Of a stretch of DNA of 64,000 nucleotides, positions 1 through 10,608 are shown one piece after another. Below the pieces are notes generated by a model that had not been told where the DNA came from, did not search any database, and saw nothing but the letters and a program-made list of their open reading frames with translations. Within the stretch, counting starts at the first letter, position 1, and every line of letters starts with the position of its first letter. The position numbers and the translations under genes were made by a program. This DNA is from Pachyseris speciosa (taxonomy: Eukaryota > Cnidaria > Anthozoa > Scleractinia > Pachyseridae): assembly GCA_016490735.1 (NCBI GenBank), contig JAEMWC010001572.1, positions 26,001-90,000 on the forward strand, written 5' to 3'.

Positions 1-119
1 CTGTGGCGGCGCAAAAATATAGAATTGGAAAATAATTAAAGCATTTTTTAGAGATGTGTACCAAAGCCTTGTTCATGGTCAAAAATTAAAGGAAAACTTT
101 TTTTGGTCGCCAAGTCGAG

Positions 120-480
120 AGTACCGCTTTTAGTGGGACTGCCTCTTAAATACCATAGGTAAATTAGAAAAAAACAAACAAACAAACAAACAAACAAAAC
201 AAAAACAAGAATGAAATGGGAATGTTGACAAGAAAGTCGAAATGACATATTTCCATTTACGGTAGTTCTTCTTTTTTTTTCAGTGCTTAGTGAGAGGTCT
301 TAGTTTTCGTAATTACCATAGGTAAATTAGGAAGGCCAAGACTTAAAGGGGAACAGTGACAAGAAAATGGAATTGACATATTTGCATCTATTTCTTCTTT
401 TTTAATTTTTCAGTCGTTAGTGGGGGTCTTAGTTTTCGTAAATACCATGGGTAAATTACGAAAACTAAGACCCCCTGAAA
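120..480. repeat. Diverged short tandem units with a perfect palindrome
   Basis: Units sharing 'accataggtaaatta' and 'gtcttagttttcgta' recur at about 150, 300 and 430. The last contains a 19-bp perfect inverted repeat (422-440 and 457-475, spacer 16). An AAAC-rich simple repeat lies at about 172-200. No coding potential is seen. It looks like a dispersed foldback repeat, and the tail from 520 repeats the motif once more. Confidence 0.6.
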
Positions 481-1781
481 ACGTGAGAAATAAAGACAAG
501 GTAAATGGGTCTAAGTTTTGGGGGTCTTAGGTTTCCTAACAACCGAGTGGAGCCATTTATGTTTTCTTCAACTTGAAAATCTAACATTTATTTCAACAAT
601 CAATTGATGAACAAGGACAAGGACTTTGAATACAGTCCCTAATGAAACATACGGAGCGGAGGAAGTGCCTAAACAAATTATAAACTATGCCAGCTTTGAC
701 CGCACGTTAGGTGCAGCCGTTTTGCGCCAGGTAAAAGCAAGACAAAAACACCGTAAAACCGCAAACAAAAGAGCAAGGAGCATGATGACAGCAGCGAATC
801 GAAACAAACGAAGATGATACCCGGCTTCAACGACCAGTTAAGCACTTTTGAGAGCAAGAAATCAACATTTGAAAGAAACATTTACCGTTCTGCAGCATTT
901 TCCTACGTTCTTAAAACTCCATTTAAAGTGGCTACGGTATGTCATGGTTATTTTTATGTTTTAGAGGTCAAATATAAACCAGGTACTCTCAAGCACCATT
1001 GCACGTCACCCAAATCACGTCCCTAGAACACCAAAAGAAAGATATATTGCCATTACATCAAAGGGAACCCAAGCCATAATCTGTGTTTGGCTAATTTTTT
1101 CTTAGCACAAGAGCAGAACTTAAAAAAGTTGACTTATTCAAAGTTTTGCTAAATTGTTAAAATAATTGCGTTCGACGCCAGGAGAACGCTACCTAATTTG
1201 TGGAGGTCCTTTGAGTTCTTGGGTTTCGTGTGGGTCATACCATTTCGGCGCCATATTAGAATGATCTAATGCTTAGTGCCATTGCGCACCTCGTGCGTGT
1301 TGTACTTTTGTCGTCACGTAGCGTCGTGGTGTTCAGTGCGTTCAGGATTGTTTTGTATTTTCTCGGTAAGTAAATGACTTCTAATATTTACTTTAATTTG
1401 TGACAATCACAGATTTCTATGTGCGATTTACCAAAGTCTGAAGGAAATGCGTGCTGTTTCTGACGTAGCACGTGCGATTCAGTACACAATCATTTCGCAT
1501 CCCGCATACGTCACAGTCGTCACAAGAAAGAGACGACAAAATAAGAAAACATGGCGTCACTCCTTGACTCGGACTCTATGCCCCATACAACAACGACGAA
1601 CAACTATCTACAACCACATAAAAGTAGCTTTGAAATACAATTAGTATGGTGTTAAAAAACTGAAAATCAAATGTTAAGGGAGACGTGTTTATAAAACGTT
1701 GTCAAGACGTTTATTTACCGAAAGTCACTTCCATTCAGTGAATGATAAACAGTAAAATGTGAGTCGAAGATCAGCAATAGG
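481..1781. other. No recognisable gene
   Basis: AT-rich sequence with short open frames only. A 63-codon basic frame at 626-817 ends in a run of Lys/Arg/Asn and has no family signature I recognise. Nothing else is supportable here. Confidence 0.4.
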
Positions 1782-1820
1782 TTCATTCATTCATTCATTC
1801 ATTCATTCATTCATTCATTT
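1782..1820. repeat. (TTCA)n microsatellite
   Basis: About ten uninterrupted tetranucleotide units of TTCA. Confidence 0.9.
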
Positions 1821-2623
1821 CTTACTTGGTTTGCTTATTTATTTTCATTTATAATGTAGCTCTTACATATTTTCATAAACATCGAGCGTGCTTTGTGAGA
1901 CTATCACGGAAATAACACATAATACAGTCATGCCACAGATCTGACGACACAAATTCTAAGTATTGCTTGTTTTCTTTGAACAATGTCAGCCACCCACCAA
2001 AAACAATTTTAACAAAAAGACTCAGTTTTACTAGCTAGCTTTGACGCAACAACAACAGCAACAACATTTTATACGTACTGTACTTTACAGGTTACAAAAT
2101 AGTACGGTCTACATGATAATTTTGACCACATATATCAGTTGAAATATACGGAAAGAGGCCTTAATTACAACTTAATTATGTACTCACTTGGACAGTCTTT
2201 ACAGAACGAATACAGCAGCAAATAACATATAAAATAAAATAAAAAATGAATACATAAACGAAATAAAGGGAAATTGTTAACAGTTATATTCATTTAGTCA
2301 TGAGGAATTAGAAAGTAATAATTTGGCGCAGCTAATAGCAGAGCCAACCCGTGTCACTCATCACAGCTCGACAATATTACATTTGGTTATATCATAAACT
2401 GTCCGGGGAGTTTTAGTACTTTCTGGACTTTAAATCCTCCCTCCAGTTGCAACCATTCTGTCGCTTTGGCAAGTATGAATCTTTTCATTTACAGAAGTCC
2501 ATCGTTCAAAAAACGTGTGGAATTTTAACAATGTTAATATCACAGACTTGAATTGGGAACTACGCAGTTGGACTGGATTTCTCTGTGCGAAAACACTAGT
2601 GACATTGATGAAATCTATTCAAG

Positions 2624-3431
2624 TTGGTATGGTTATTTCTGTTTAATATTGAGAAGTGTATTTCACTGAAAACGGTTCAAATATATCCAAAAGATAAACC
2701 TTGGATGGATAGCAAAGTGCGCCTTTCAATTAGGAGGCGGGAGCGCCTGCTCCGAATTCAAAACAAATGCCCATCTCCAGTCACGTGGGAACGCTATGAA
2801 CGGCGTAACCTTACCACTTCGCTCAAACGTTTTTTTTTTTAAATCTAATTTTAAGAAAGAGCCAATAAGGATCTGAGCAATCTTGTCAAAAGAAGTGGTA
2901 AATCGTTTATAGGGTATGTGGTCGAGAAAAGTCCTCATCTCTTCCAACCATTGTCGAAAACGAAGTGCCCATTTTTGATTCCAAGGAAAAGTGTGCATTT
3001 TTAATGACTACTTGTGTCACAGACTGAACTTGCAGGTGGCAATGCCATTTCTCCTGTTTAAATTTTAAATTTGAGATTTCTTCTCGATTTTTAATTCGAT
3101 TTTAGGGCTGCGCCTCGCATGGGATACTTTTCCCGTTCGCGCAATCCCTTTTGGTCTTTTCATTTCATTTCTTATTGATTTACTAAATGTGTATATTTTT
3201 ACTTATGAGACCAATAAAGTTGATAGACATATCCCGCCCTATCACTAGACAGAGCAATTTTTATCCAGTATTATTGCTACAGAAGAGCAAGTGCTTGAAC
3301 TGATGAAGAGCGTTGATATCTCTAAGGCATGTGGCTATGATGGAGTTGGCAATAGGATTATTAAGGTATGAAGTGAGAGTTTTCATGTCTATTTCACTCG
3401 TTTTATCAACTTGTCTTTTTGACCTGGTCAG
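2624..3431 (+). pseudogene. Non-LTR retrotransposon (LINE), linker and start of reverse transcriptase
   Basis: The plus strand encodes a degraded LINE polyprotein segment. A 'KPWMDSKVRLSIRRR' stretch near 2695-2740 matches the endonuclease-to-RT linker ('KPWMT..L...I..R'). The stretch 3269-3366 encodes 'SVDISKACGYDGVGNRIIK', the first conserved RT block (usually 'KACGPDGIPNRLLK'). It then runs through a TGA into 'FHVYFTRFINLSF' and 'PGQ', the expected next RT residues, and stops abruptly at 3431. The continuation, 'PSQWKFANVISLFK', is found at about 4406, so this copy was split by later insertions. Stops and frameshifts make it inactive. CR1/L2-like clade membership is inferred from residues only. 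Confidence 0.7.
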
Positions 3432-3432
3432 C

Positions 3433-3520
3433 ATGATGATGATGATGATGATGATGACTTTATTAATGTGTCTGTAGAAATCTAGCAGATGGGATTCCTC
3501 ACTGCTAATAGGGGACACCT
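3433..3520 (-). mobile_element. LINE 3' end with (ATC)n tail, minus strand
   Basis: On the minus strand this reads 'cagacacattaataaagtc' and then ATC repeats, a typical CR1/L2-type 3' terminus ending in a short microsatellite. It abuts the break in the older plus-strand LINE exactly, so it is one of the insertions that split it. Confidence 0.55.
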
Positions 3521-3539
3521 AACTATTCTAAAAAACAAT

Positions 3540-4113
3540 CTACAAATACATATCGAATCAACATAGAATCGAAACTATAAATCTTCTAAGAAGATCGGTA
3601 GCACTATTTAATAAGCTACACTGGATTCCTTTTTATGAACAATGTAACATAGACAAGTGCTCCATTTTGTACAAACGTATACATGGGTCTCTACCAAGCT
3701 ACCTGGATGATCACCTAGTAATTAATCACAAACGTCATTCACAGAATACACGGTACGCTAATTTCAACGCTATTTGCCCTAAATATAAAAGAGAAACCGA
3801 AGGTGGACGCACATTTGCAGTGTCCGCTTCAAGACTCTGGAATAATGTACCCTTATCTACTAGGAAAGTGGATTCTGTAGCCTGTTTTAAGCATAACATG
3901 TGGAGTAAGATTTTTAGGGACCAGCAACTTTTACATCATTTTCATATTGAGTAAATCGAGTTTTATATTATCATTTTTCGATTATTTAAATCCCATGTTT
4001 TTATTCATAATTTTAAGTCATGTTCTATTTTTAACTTGTAATAAGTTGATTAAATCAGGGCCACAATTTTATTAGCCTGTGGCTATTACGTGCTACCCTG
4101 GATAAATAAAGTC

Positions 4114-4153
<40 letters not shown>
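3540..4153 (+). mobile_element. 5'-truncated LINE, RT C-terminus and 3' UTR with (TTA)n tail
   Basis: The open frame 3667-3954 (95 codons) encodes the standard LINE C-terminal block. It contains 'MYKRIHGSLPSYL', then 'NTRYANFNAICPKYKRETEGG', then 'RTFAVSASRLWNNVPLSTR', and ends 19 residues later. Frames before it (3540-3666) belong to the same protein. The 3' UTR carries 'ctaccctggataaataaag' followed by a TTA microsatellite (4106-4153), the usual CR1/L2 3' terminus. Upstream parts are missing, as expected for incomplete target-primed reverse transcription. It lies inside the gap of the older LINE. Confidence 0.8.
4106..4153. repeat. (TTA)n tail microsatellite
   Basis: About 16 TTA units terminate the LINE copy. 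Inferred to be the element's 3' tail and not an independent microsatellite. Confidence 0.85.
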
Positions 4154-4154
<1 letters not shown>

Positions 4155-4405
4155 ATTCAGATAAACAACAGATGAATAGCTACTAACATAGTCAATAAAA
4201 TTCTAAAATCATGAAAATAAGACATCACGAATTGCAAAGGTAGAAACCATCACATCCATCTAAAATGTTACTCAAATCAAGACTGCGTATCCGAGTCTTG
4301 AACTGCAAAGCACTGGTGGCCGATCTGTCTTTGCTTGGTATCTTGCTCCAGAGTCTTGGACCTAGATATCGGATTGAGTGTTTACCGTGCGCAACTGTGT
4401 TAAAT

Positions 4406-4961
4406 CCTAGTCAGTGGAAGTTTGCAAATGTTATTTCTCTATTTAAAAATGACAACCGTCAACAAAAGATTGAATTACCGTCCTGTTTCTCTGCTGGCAA
4501 GTTTTTCCAAGATCTTTGAAAAAGTTGTTTTCTTTCATTTGTATAATTTTTTTGATGGTAGTTGGTTTTCTTTATAAACTCCAGTCTGGTTTCAGGCCTG
4601 GCGATTCAACAATTAACCAATTGACCTACCTTTTTCACAAGATTTCTGAAGACTTTGAGGTTGGTAAAGAGGTACAAGCTGTCTTCCTAGATATAAGCGA
4701 GACATTTTTTTCATAAAGTGCGGTATGTTGGTTTCTTGCGTAAGCTGGAGGCTCTACGTGTACAATCGAGAGTTACTTGCGTAAGCGAAACAGCGTGTTG
4801 TCATAGAAGGACAATCCTCTGACTGGCGAAGAGTCAACTCTGGAGTTCCCCATGGGTCTGTTTTAGGTCCGCTTTTTTTCTTATGTACATCAAGCATATT
4901 ACTCGTCTGATGATCTCGCCTCCCTTCCTTTGATCTATGCCGATGATACTACACTACTTTA
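4406..4961 (+). pseudogene. LINE reverse transcriptase, middle part
   Basis: Three frames together give a continuous RT core: 'PSQWKFANVISLFKNDNRQQ', then 'YRPVSLLASFSKIFEKVVF', then 'LQSGFRPGDSTINQLTYL' and 'EVQAVFLDISETF' (the first catalytic Asp motif). Next come 'VNSGVPHGSVLGPLFF' and 'LIYADDTTLL' (the catalytic YADD). At least three frameshifts separate the blocks. Immediately after the YADD codons the sequence is cut at a TTTAAATT site by the hairpin-ended element. The RT resumes at 8131 with the residues expected just after YADD. It is the centre piece of the LINE starting at 2624. Confidence 0.8.
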
Positions 4962-4965
4962 AATT

Positions 4966-5201
4966 GAAGAGCTGAAAGCGAAACTATCGTATGTGACGAT
5001 TTAGCGTCGAAATTTCAAATTGCTCGGAATTGGCTGAATTTTGACATGTGGACTCCATTTTTGTCAAAGAACATTGCCCTGTAAGTTTTTTTTATTATTT
5101 ATTTTTTTTTTTTGCTGCTGCGCGCTTTGTTTTCGAAAAAACGGGCCAAAAAGTACGTTCACACAGACCGTCGCATACGATAGTTTCGCTTTCAGCCCTT
5201 C
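4966..5201. repeat. Left terminal foldback unit of copy 1
   Basis: Inverted ends GAAGAGCTGAAAGCGAAACT and its complement, with 'tatcgtatg' near both ends. AATT follows it directly at 5202-5205, so it could have moved as an independent MITE. Confidence 0.75.
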
Positions 5202-6799
5202 AATTCAGCTAAGCTCATTTGTATGTGCATTAATATTCATACGCGAATTGTATGACCTGAAAAGCACGTGAAACGATTGACGGGTAGAAAGGATTGTTTG
5301 ATAGTGTGACGTAGACTACACATTTGGCAAAAAACATCGCTTTAAGTTTTATTGGTAGGAAACTTACGTGGCTCTGAGGTGTCGATCGCTAGGTAAATTT
5401 AATGGCAACTCGCCAGCTTGGTGGTCGAAAAGACGTCATTTAAAGTCTGAGGCCCGCAAGTCAGACACTTCTCAAAGAAGCGAGTGGTGTTTCTCTGTAC
5501 TTGCCAATCGCGAAGAGATTGAAGTTGACTGCCAAAGCGAGCAAATCGGCGTTTTTCAGTACATAGTAGTGAGCCCGGCGGGACATGCTGAAAGCAACTC
5601 TCGTGTAAAAGCGGCCTGTAGTTGAGAGTGTTGGCCCATTTGCCAAAGGTTGCCGTGGCAGAAATTGGGAAAGGAGAGTTTTTTTTTTACTTAGGCTCAA
5701 AAGTGGGATCGTTCATTCGGTGTTTTCCGCGTTCGAGAGGCCATTTGATTCCCAGAATCCATTGCGATTACAGAGGAAGCTGTCACCTTAAAAAGTTCTG
5801 GCGAGGACTGGAAATGAAATTAGCTCGGCTGCGGTGGAAAAATTTTCACTTGGAAAACATCACGGAGAATTCATCTAAGAGTGGGTAATCGGCATCACGG
5901 GAAGTCGGTCCGTTTTCGATGAGCTGAGTATCTTGGAAAACAGTGCAAGGAAAAGTTTCATTGCCACGCGCGGCAAATATTTAAAAGCAAAACACTCATG
6001 ATCGGCTGTCTGTTCATGTAAACAGACGAAGAGATTAACATAATAGCGGATTTTAAGATATAAATCACTTTTTCATCGAGTACCTCGGTTAGTTCGCTTA
6101 TATGGAGTCTTGTAAACATCAGCAAAAAGTATTAAGATTAACATCAAAAAGCATTTTAACCCGAGATGAACAGTTAAAATAATTTTCACGCGAATCGTGT
6201 GACAGGCCATTTATGTGCGATTGAATTTCACAATTCACGGGTATGCAAATTTTCTACCGTCTTAAGCTAAAGAATATCTTCAGAACTAGTTAAGTTTTTT
6301 GGCCGAATTCTTGAACTGTGGTCATTTTCTTTGACTTTAATACCATTTTCGTTCCATATTTTCCATTTGACGATTAAAAATGAATCCGTCGACAGACGAT
6401 AGGGATTAAATTTCATATCTACGTTTTGAAGCCAATTTGAAGCCAACAAAAATAGTGAGGTATTTTTTCACTGTCGTCATTTATGTTGATTTGTGATACG
6501 ATTTTCATTCCACTGGTTCCATTTGAAGACGAAAATGAACCCTTCAAAATCGTTTGAAATGGCCAAAGCACGCGAAACGCCAGTCAAAGCTCCGTTTCGA
6601 AGCGGAAACTGACGGGAAACAGCTCACTCTTTTAACTGTTATTTTGCCCTTGAACATCGTTAACTCGAATTTTCGGTGTTGCTCACGAACAGAAGTTGTT
6701 GGTATTGGCCAAAACCTATCTTCAAGTAAAAACAGCCCTGATAATAGCTGAGTTAATCTTTTGTCTCACGATTGAGTCGCAAAGATGTGGATCGCGACG

Positions 6800-6830
6800 T
6801 TTCGACCGCTATACTGCTGGTCTTCATCAG
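6800..6830 (-). ncRNA. Hammerhead-type ribozyme core (second copy)
   Basis: On the minus strand: CTGATGA, then a stem-loop with GACC pairing GGTC, then GAAA. These are the invariant boxes of a hammerhead core in correct order and spacing. Stems I and III cannot be verified by eye. PLE terminal repeats are known to carry hammerheads. Confidence 0.55.
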
Positions 6831-7091
6831 GCGATGGTGTCGACTGGCTGCGTGTGAGTATAAGAAGCTCTAGGAACAACATGGTTCCTTGCACACCTTA
6901 TAAGAAAGGTGAGGTGGTTGGCGTAACGCGCGAGCTTGCGTGAGCATCGCTTAAGTCGACGAATCAACCTTAGGGCTGTGCGCCCATATTTCAAGTCACT
7001 ATTATGAAAGGTGCTCGTCATCGTGGTCTCAAATGATAGCTGAGTTAATCTTTTGTCTCACGATTGAGTCACAAAGTTGTGGATCACGACG

Positions 7092-7122
7092 TTTCGACCG
7101 CTATACTGCTGGTCTTCATCAG
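7092..7122 (-). ncRNA. Hammerhead-type ribozyme core (first copy)
   Basis: Same CTGATGA / GACC...GGTC / GAAA arrangement as the copy 292 bp away. Next to it (7123-7150) lies an inverted duplicate of its stem II region, so this end is partly foldback and may misfold. Confidence 0.5.
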
Positions 7123-7456
7123 GATGAAGACCAGCAGTATAGCGGTCGATGACCAACACCTTTCACGATGGCCAACACCTTTCATAATAAAAACAGCCCT
7201 CTTTAATATTTTATTCCATTTCTCGGCCGACAGCAAGCTTTTTGAGCGCTGAGTTAGAATCAAGTCCGATCCTGCTGTATGCCGTTTTCAACCAAATTAC
7301 CCTGTTCAGCACTTAACTTATATCGGCCAAAGCCTTTCCAAAATAATTAAGTCAACCAAGAAACCTGTGCGCTCTTTTCATTTCTGAGGAACCCTTTAAG
7401 CTGATTGAGACTCAAAATGCGGCGCTTACTTTAACGTTAACGTTAACGTTGGCAAT

Positions 7457-7583
7457 GCCCTAGGCCTAACCCTATATCCCTAGCTCTAACCCAAGCCCTA
7501 ACGCTAACCCTAGCTCTAACCCTAACCCTAATCCTAGCCCTGATTTTAACCCTAACTCTAAAATTAACAATAACCCTAAATCT
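7457..7583. repeat. Degenerate CCCTAA (telomere-like) tract, copy 1
   Basis: About 20 units of CCCTAA/CCCTAG/CTCTAA with scattered variants, reading towards 'ccctaaatcttttgagtgctg'. The same tract occupies the same place in the second copy of the host element (36236-36378). It is therefore part of the mobile element, not a chance interstitial telomere. Confidence 0.8.
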
Positions 7584-7908
7584 TTTGAGTGCTGTTTTCA
7601 AGTCGGACAAAATCTATGCGCGCTGGCTTAAGGTTAACCAAGGCTACTGTGTGCTGTTTTTAGTCAAGCAAGAATGTTGCGCACTGTTTTCCAGCTAAGG
7701 AAGCTTCTTGAGCAATATCAGTAAGCGAAACACTGGTAATAAGCGCTGCATTTGAAACAGTCGGCCATTTCCAAGTCGGATGGGCATCTTGTGTGCTGTT
7801 TATGAGTGCTGTTCTCTTAATTGCGTTACGAGCATTTGGCGCTTAATTTTCGATAAAGAACACCCTTGGGCATTGCTTCAAGATTGTTAATAAGGCAGAC
7901 TTAATATG

Positions 7909-8126
7909 GAGGGCTGAAAGCGAAACTATCGTATGTGACGATTTAGCGTCGAAATTTCAAATTGCTCGGAATTGGCTGAATTTTGACATGTGGACTCCAT
8001 TTTTGTCAAAGAACATTACCCTGTATTTCTTTTGCTGTTGCGCGCTTCGTTTTCGAAAAAAAAAAAACGGGCCTAAAGTACGTTCACACAGACCGTCACA
8101 TACGATAGTTTTGCTTTCAGCCCTTC
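7909..8126. repeat. Right terminal foldback unit of copy 1
   Basis: Nearly the same sequence as 4966-5201, in the same orientation, with ends GGGCTGAAAGCGAAACTATC and its inverted complement. An A-run of 12 marks the middle. It closes the composite element against the right AATT. Confidence 0.75.
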
Positions 8127-8130
8127 AATT

Positions 8131-8910
8131 GTTGATTACCCCGCCGTATCAGCTGCTCGTCTCAATTCTGATCTAAATAAGATCTCTGTGTGGGCTGATA
8201 AACGGCTGGGTAACCATGAATCCTGTTAAATCTCGTAATGGTTGTATTTTCCCTGAAGCGTAATAAACAAGTTTTACCTCCTCTATTTCGCAACTTTGAT
8301 GTCGTCAAATGTTGAGTCTTATACTCGCTTAAACCTTGCAGAGTAATATTTCGTGAAGAAATCATATAGTTCAGATGTATGAGAAAGCTTCTAAGCGATT
8401 AAATAATATATGCTAAAATTTGTCAATTACAAAGTTGATCGTTCCACCTTAACATCCTTGTATAAAAGTCTAATCAGACCACCTATGGAATATGGGGATA
8501 TTATTTGGAACACTACTGTTATGATTGTGACTCAGCTTTACTTGATAGTGTTCATTATGAAGCTGCAAGAGTGGTAACAAGAGCCGTTAAAGGAACAAAC
8601 TCTGCAAGGCTATACGAGGAACTTGCTTGGGAGCCTCTTAATGGCAGGAGGAAATTACATCAACTAAGCCAATTTTACAAAATTACCAAGAATCGTGCGC
8701 CTCATTATTTAACTGAGCTACTTCCAAAACTATCTAGTGAGCGTACACATTTTCGTCTTAGATCAAGGGAAAACCTTACACAATTTCCTTGTCGAACTTC
8801 TCGATTTTAAAAGTTTTATTTTTCCATCCGCTATCATTGGCTGGAATTCTTTGGACCTAGATGTTCGAAACCCTGTATCTCTTCCCACTTTTAAGCTAAA
8901 TTACGGTTAA
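8131..8910 (+). pseudogene. LINE reverse transcriptase C-terminal part
   Basis: Continuation of the RT cut at 4961. It begins with residues expected after YADD ('LNSDLNKISVWADKRL'), then 'SLKRNKQVLPPL' and 'LIRPPMEYGDIIW'. An intact 101-codon stretch (8505-8810) follows with 'LDSVHYEAARVVTRAVKGT' and 'YEELAWEPLNGRRKLHQL'. The end is near 'DVRNPVSLPTFKLNYG' at about 8905. Several frameshifts are present. The sequence to about 9180 may be its 3' UTR, but no terminal microsatellite is visible. Confidence 0.8.
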
Positions 8911-9775
8911 CTCTCTTTCCTCATAATTATAATAAGTTATTTGATTTCTCTTTTTCAAGGCGTACATCTATTGACCACACCCCCATTAGATTTGGGTTTT
9001 CTTGTCTAAGAGAATATTTGTTCAGAATTAACCGTTATGCGTCGCCTATTTGCGAGCGCGGTCTTGACTCTGAATCGGTAAAACGCTCAACGTAATGTCC
9101 TCCTTATTTCTGCTGCTAATATTCTCGGTGAAGAATGATCACCGAGCAGCGATGCTAGGAAACTTAAAAAAATATATTGTACGGGATTAAGTCTGTAACT
9201 TACGATATTAACTGTGCTTTTGTTTCGAGAAGTGTAAAGTTTTGTAATTAATACTAATCGCTTTTAGATGGCTACTGCTTGATTGTTAAATTAATATATC
9301 CTTAGCTATGTTAATTTCTCTGTTTTTGTTTGTGTGTGTCCTTTTGTATGCGAACCTGCGTTTTGAACTTAAGTTTGTTTTATTGTGATCCTCCATGATA
9401 AGCCGCTGGTGCTTTAGGGGGTAAACAATGGCAAATATGTTGAAATAAACAAAACAACAGAAATCAGTCATGCCATTCCTCACCGAAAGCTGGCTTTCTT
9501 TCAGATTTCTCACAAATCGAAACGAAATTATATACAAATGTGGAATAAAACTGTTACAAATCAAATAAAAAAATCTTTAACCGTGCTTTGTTCTGTCAAG
9601 GCGTGCTTTTTAAGGACGTTCGTGCCCATTGCTACTGCCCATTTTTTTGCGCATGTCACGCACACGTTACAAGTTTTGTAAAAGCCCATGAAACATCAAC
9701 AAACCATGCCCTCAGCATGCCCGGTAAGGCGCAAACATCTTTCCACAAGAATGGAACGTGAAAGTTGAAACAGAA
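8911..9775. other. No recognisable gene
   Basis: AT-rich DNA. A segment near 9610-9690 ('ttaaggacgttcgtgccc') has the look of a dispersed repeat end, but no partner end is visible. Confidence 0.35.
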
Positions 9776-9848
9776 GTCTTAGTATCGGTTTGTATTAAAT
9801 CATTGACGATCACACTAAACGTTTTTTAATACAAATCGATACTAAGAC
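9776..9848. repeat. Short hairpin repeat
   Basis: Inverted arms 9776-9799 and 9825-9848 (24 bp, one mismatch) with a 25-base loop. It lies immediately upstream of the PLE reverse transcriptase sequence. Confidence 0.7.
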
Positions 9849-9899
9849 CGGACGTTCTTACATTTTACCCAAAATTCACAACAGGGTAACCCTGGACGC

Positions 9900-10608
9900 C
9901 CTATGGTTTCTAGTAATGCACATCCAACAGAACGCATCTCACAGTTCGTAGACTATCATCTCAAACCTCTCGTACATTCAATCATTCATAAAAGACACCA
10001 CTCACTTCCTTAAGAAACTCGAAAATCTCGGACAACTGCCCAACAATGCCATTCTCGTTACACTTAACGTTTCTTCGCTCTACAACAACATACCCCATAA
10101 CGAAGACATCAATGCATGTCGTTACTTCCTCGACACACACAAACGCACTACCTCCACTATTGGCACTGAAACTCTCTGTGACCTCATACGCATGATACTC
10201 ACTATGAACAACTTTTTATTCAAGGACAAGAACTACTTGCAGGTACACGGCACTGCCATGGGAACTAGAATGGCACCATCTTATGCCAACCTTTTTCCCG
10301 CCAAACTCGAGACAGACGCTCTATCACATGCCCCATACCAACCGCATACCTGGTGGCGCTTTATAGATGACATTTTCATGATATGGACACACTCAGTAGA
10401 CGATCTCAACACCTTCATCACGTATCTCAACAACATTCACCCTACAATTAAATTTAATTTCAATTATTCTTTCTCATCCATACCCTTTCTGGACGTCAAC
10501 GTGTCACTGAACAGCGGTAAAATCACTACTGATTTTTGCACTAAGGCTACTGACAAACATCCCCTTGCCATCCCAGACACAGCAAAAGAGCTATTCCATT
10601 CAGTTTAG
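9900..10608 (+). pseudogene. PLE reverse transcriptase domain
   Basis: An open stretch, annotated from 9900, gives a PLE-type RT. It includes 'GQLPNNAILVTLNVSSLYNN' (motif A region, normally 'DVSSLYTN'), 'YLQVHGTAMGTRMAPSYANL' (motif B, AMGTRMAP) and 'WWRFIDDIFMIW' (motif C with the catalytic Asp pair). It ends with 'IPFLDVNVSL', the next PLE block. The motif A Asp is replaced by Asn ('LNVSSLYNN'), which would abolish catalysis. A frameshift at about 10570 moves the next block into another frame, where 'RRICSSDETFALRLNELKSY' follows. No intact start remains. Confidence 0.9.

Larger units (their letters stand above)
6740..7188 (-). mobile_element. Mini Penelope-like element with two hammerhead-like cores
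   Basis: A 449-bp insertion flanked by the 12-bp duplication AAAAACAGCCCT (6728-6739 and 7189-7200). It is absent from the equivalent place in the second copy of the host element (about 35970). On the minus strand it reads: hammerhead-like core, a short frame (7021-6827), a second hammerhead-like core. The frame contains 'KLARYANHLTFLIRCARNHV', which resembles the N-terminus of PLE proteins ('NHLTFLLRC'). All RT and GIY-YIG sequence is gone. The layout of two near-identical terminal units around about 250 bp resembles PLE pseudo-LTRs and non-autonomous retrozymes. Variable-length TSDs are normal for PLEs. Confidence 0.75.
4966..8126. mobile_element. Hairpin-ended composite transposon, copy 1 (3.16 kb)
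   Basis: Outer ends are inverted (GAAGAGCTGAAAGC / GCTTTCAGCCCTTC). The outer flanks are the 4-bp duplication AATT (4962-4965 and 8127-8130), inside a LINE RT reading frame that is otherwise continuous. Each end is itself a roughly 220-bp foldback unit (4966-5201 and about 7909-8126). The interior matches a second copy at 34301-36855 along most of its length and a third, inverted copy at about 22690-23345. It contains a degenerate CCCTAA tract and a nested mini-PLE. Open frames inside (for example 5622-5888) are partly conserved between copies but match no protein I know. The superfamily is not assignable by eye. TSD and TIR indicate a cut-and-paste DNA transposon, probably non-autonomous. 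Confidence 0.75.

Noticed and set aside
626..817. 63-codon basic open frame
   Set aside because: No homologous family recognised and no convincing splice or promoter context; length is within chance.
3410..4160. CRISPR or other prokaryotic arrays
   Set aside because: All short tandem repeats in the window are eukaryotic microsatellites or transposon tails without spacer structure.
5622..5888. 88-codon frame conserved between repeat copies, considered as a transposase
   Set aside because: Conservation is explained by the repeat itself, the frame is broken in the 34.3-36.9 kb copy, and no catalytic motif is visible.
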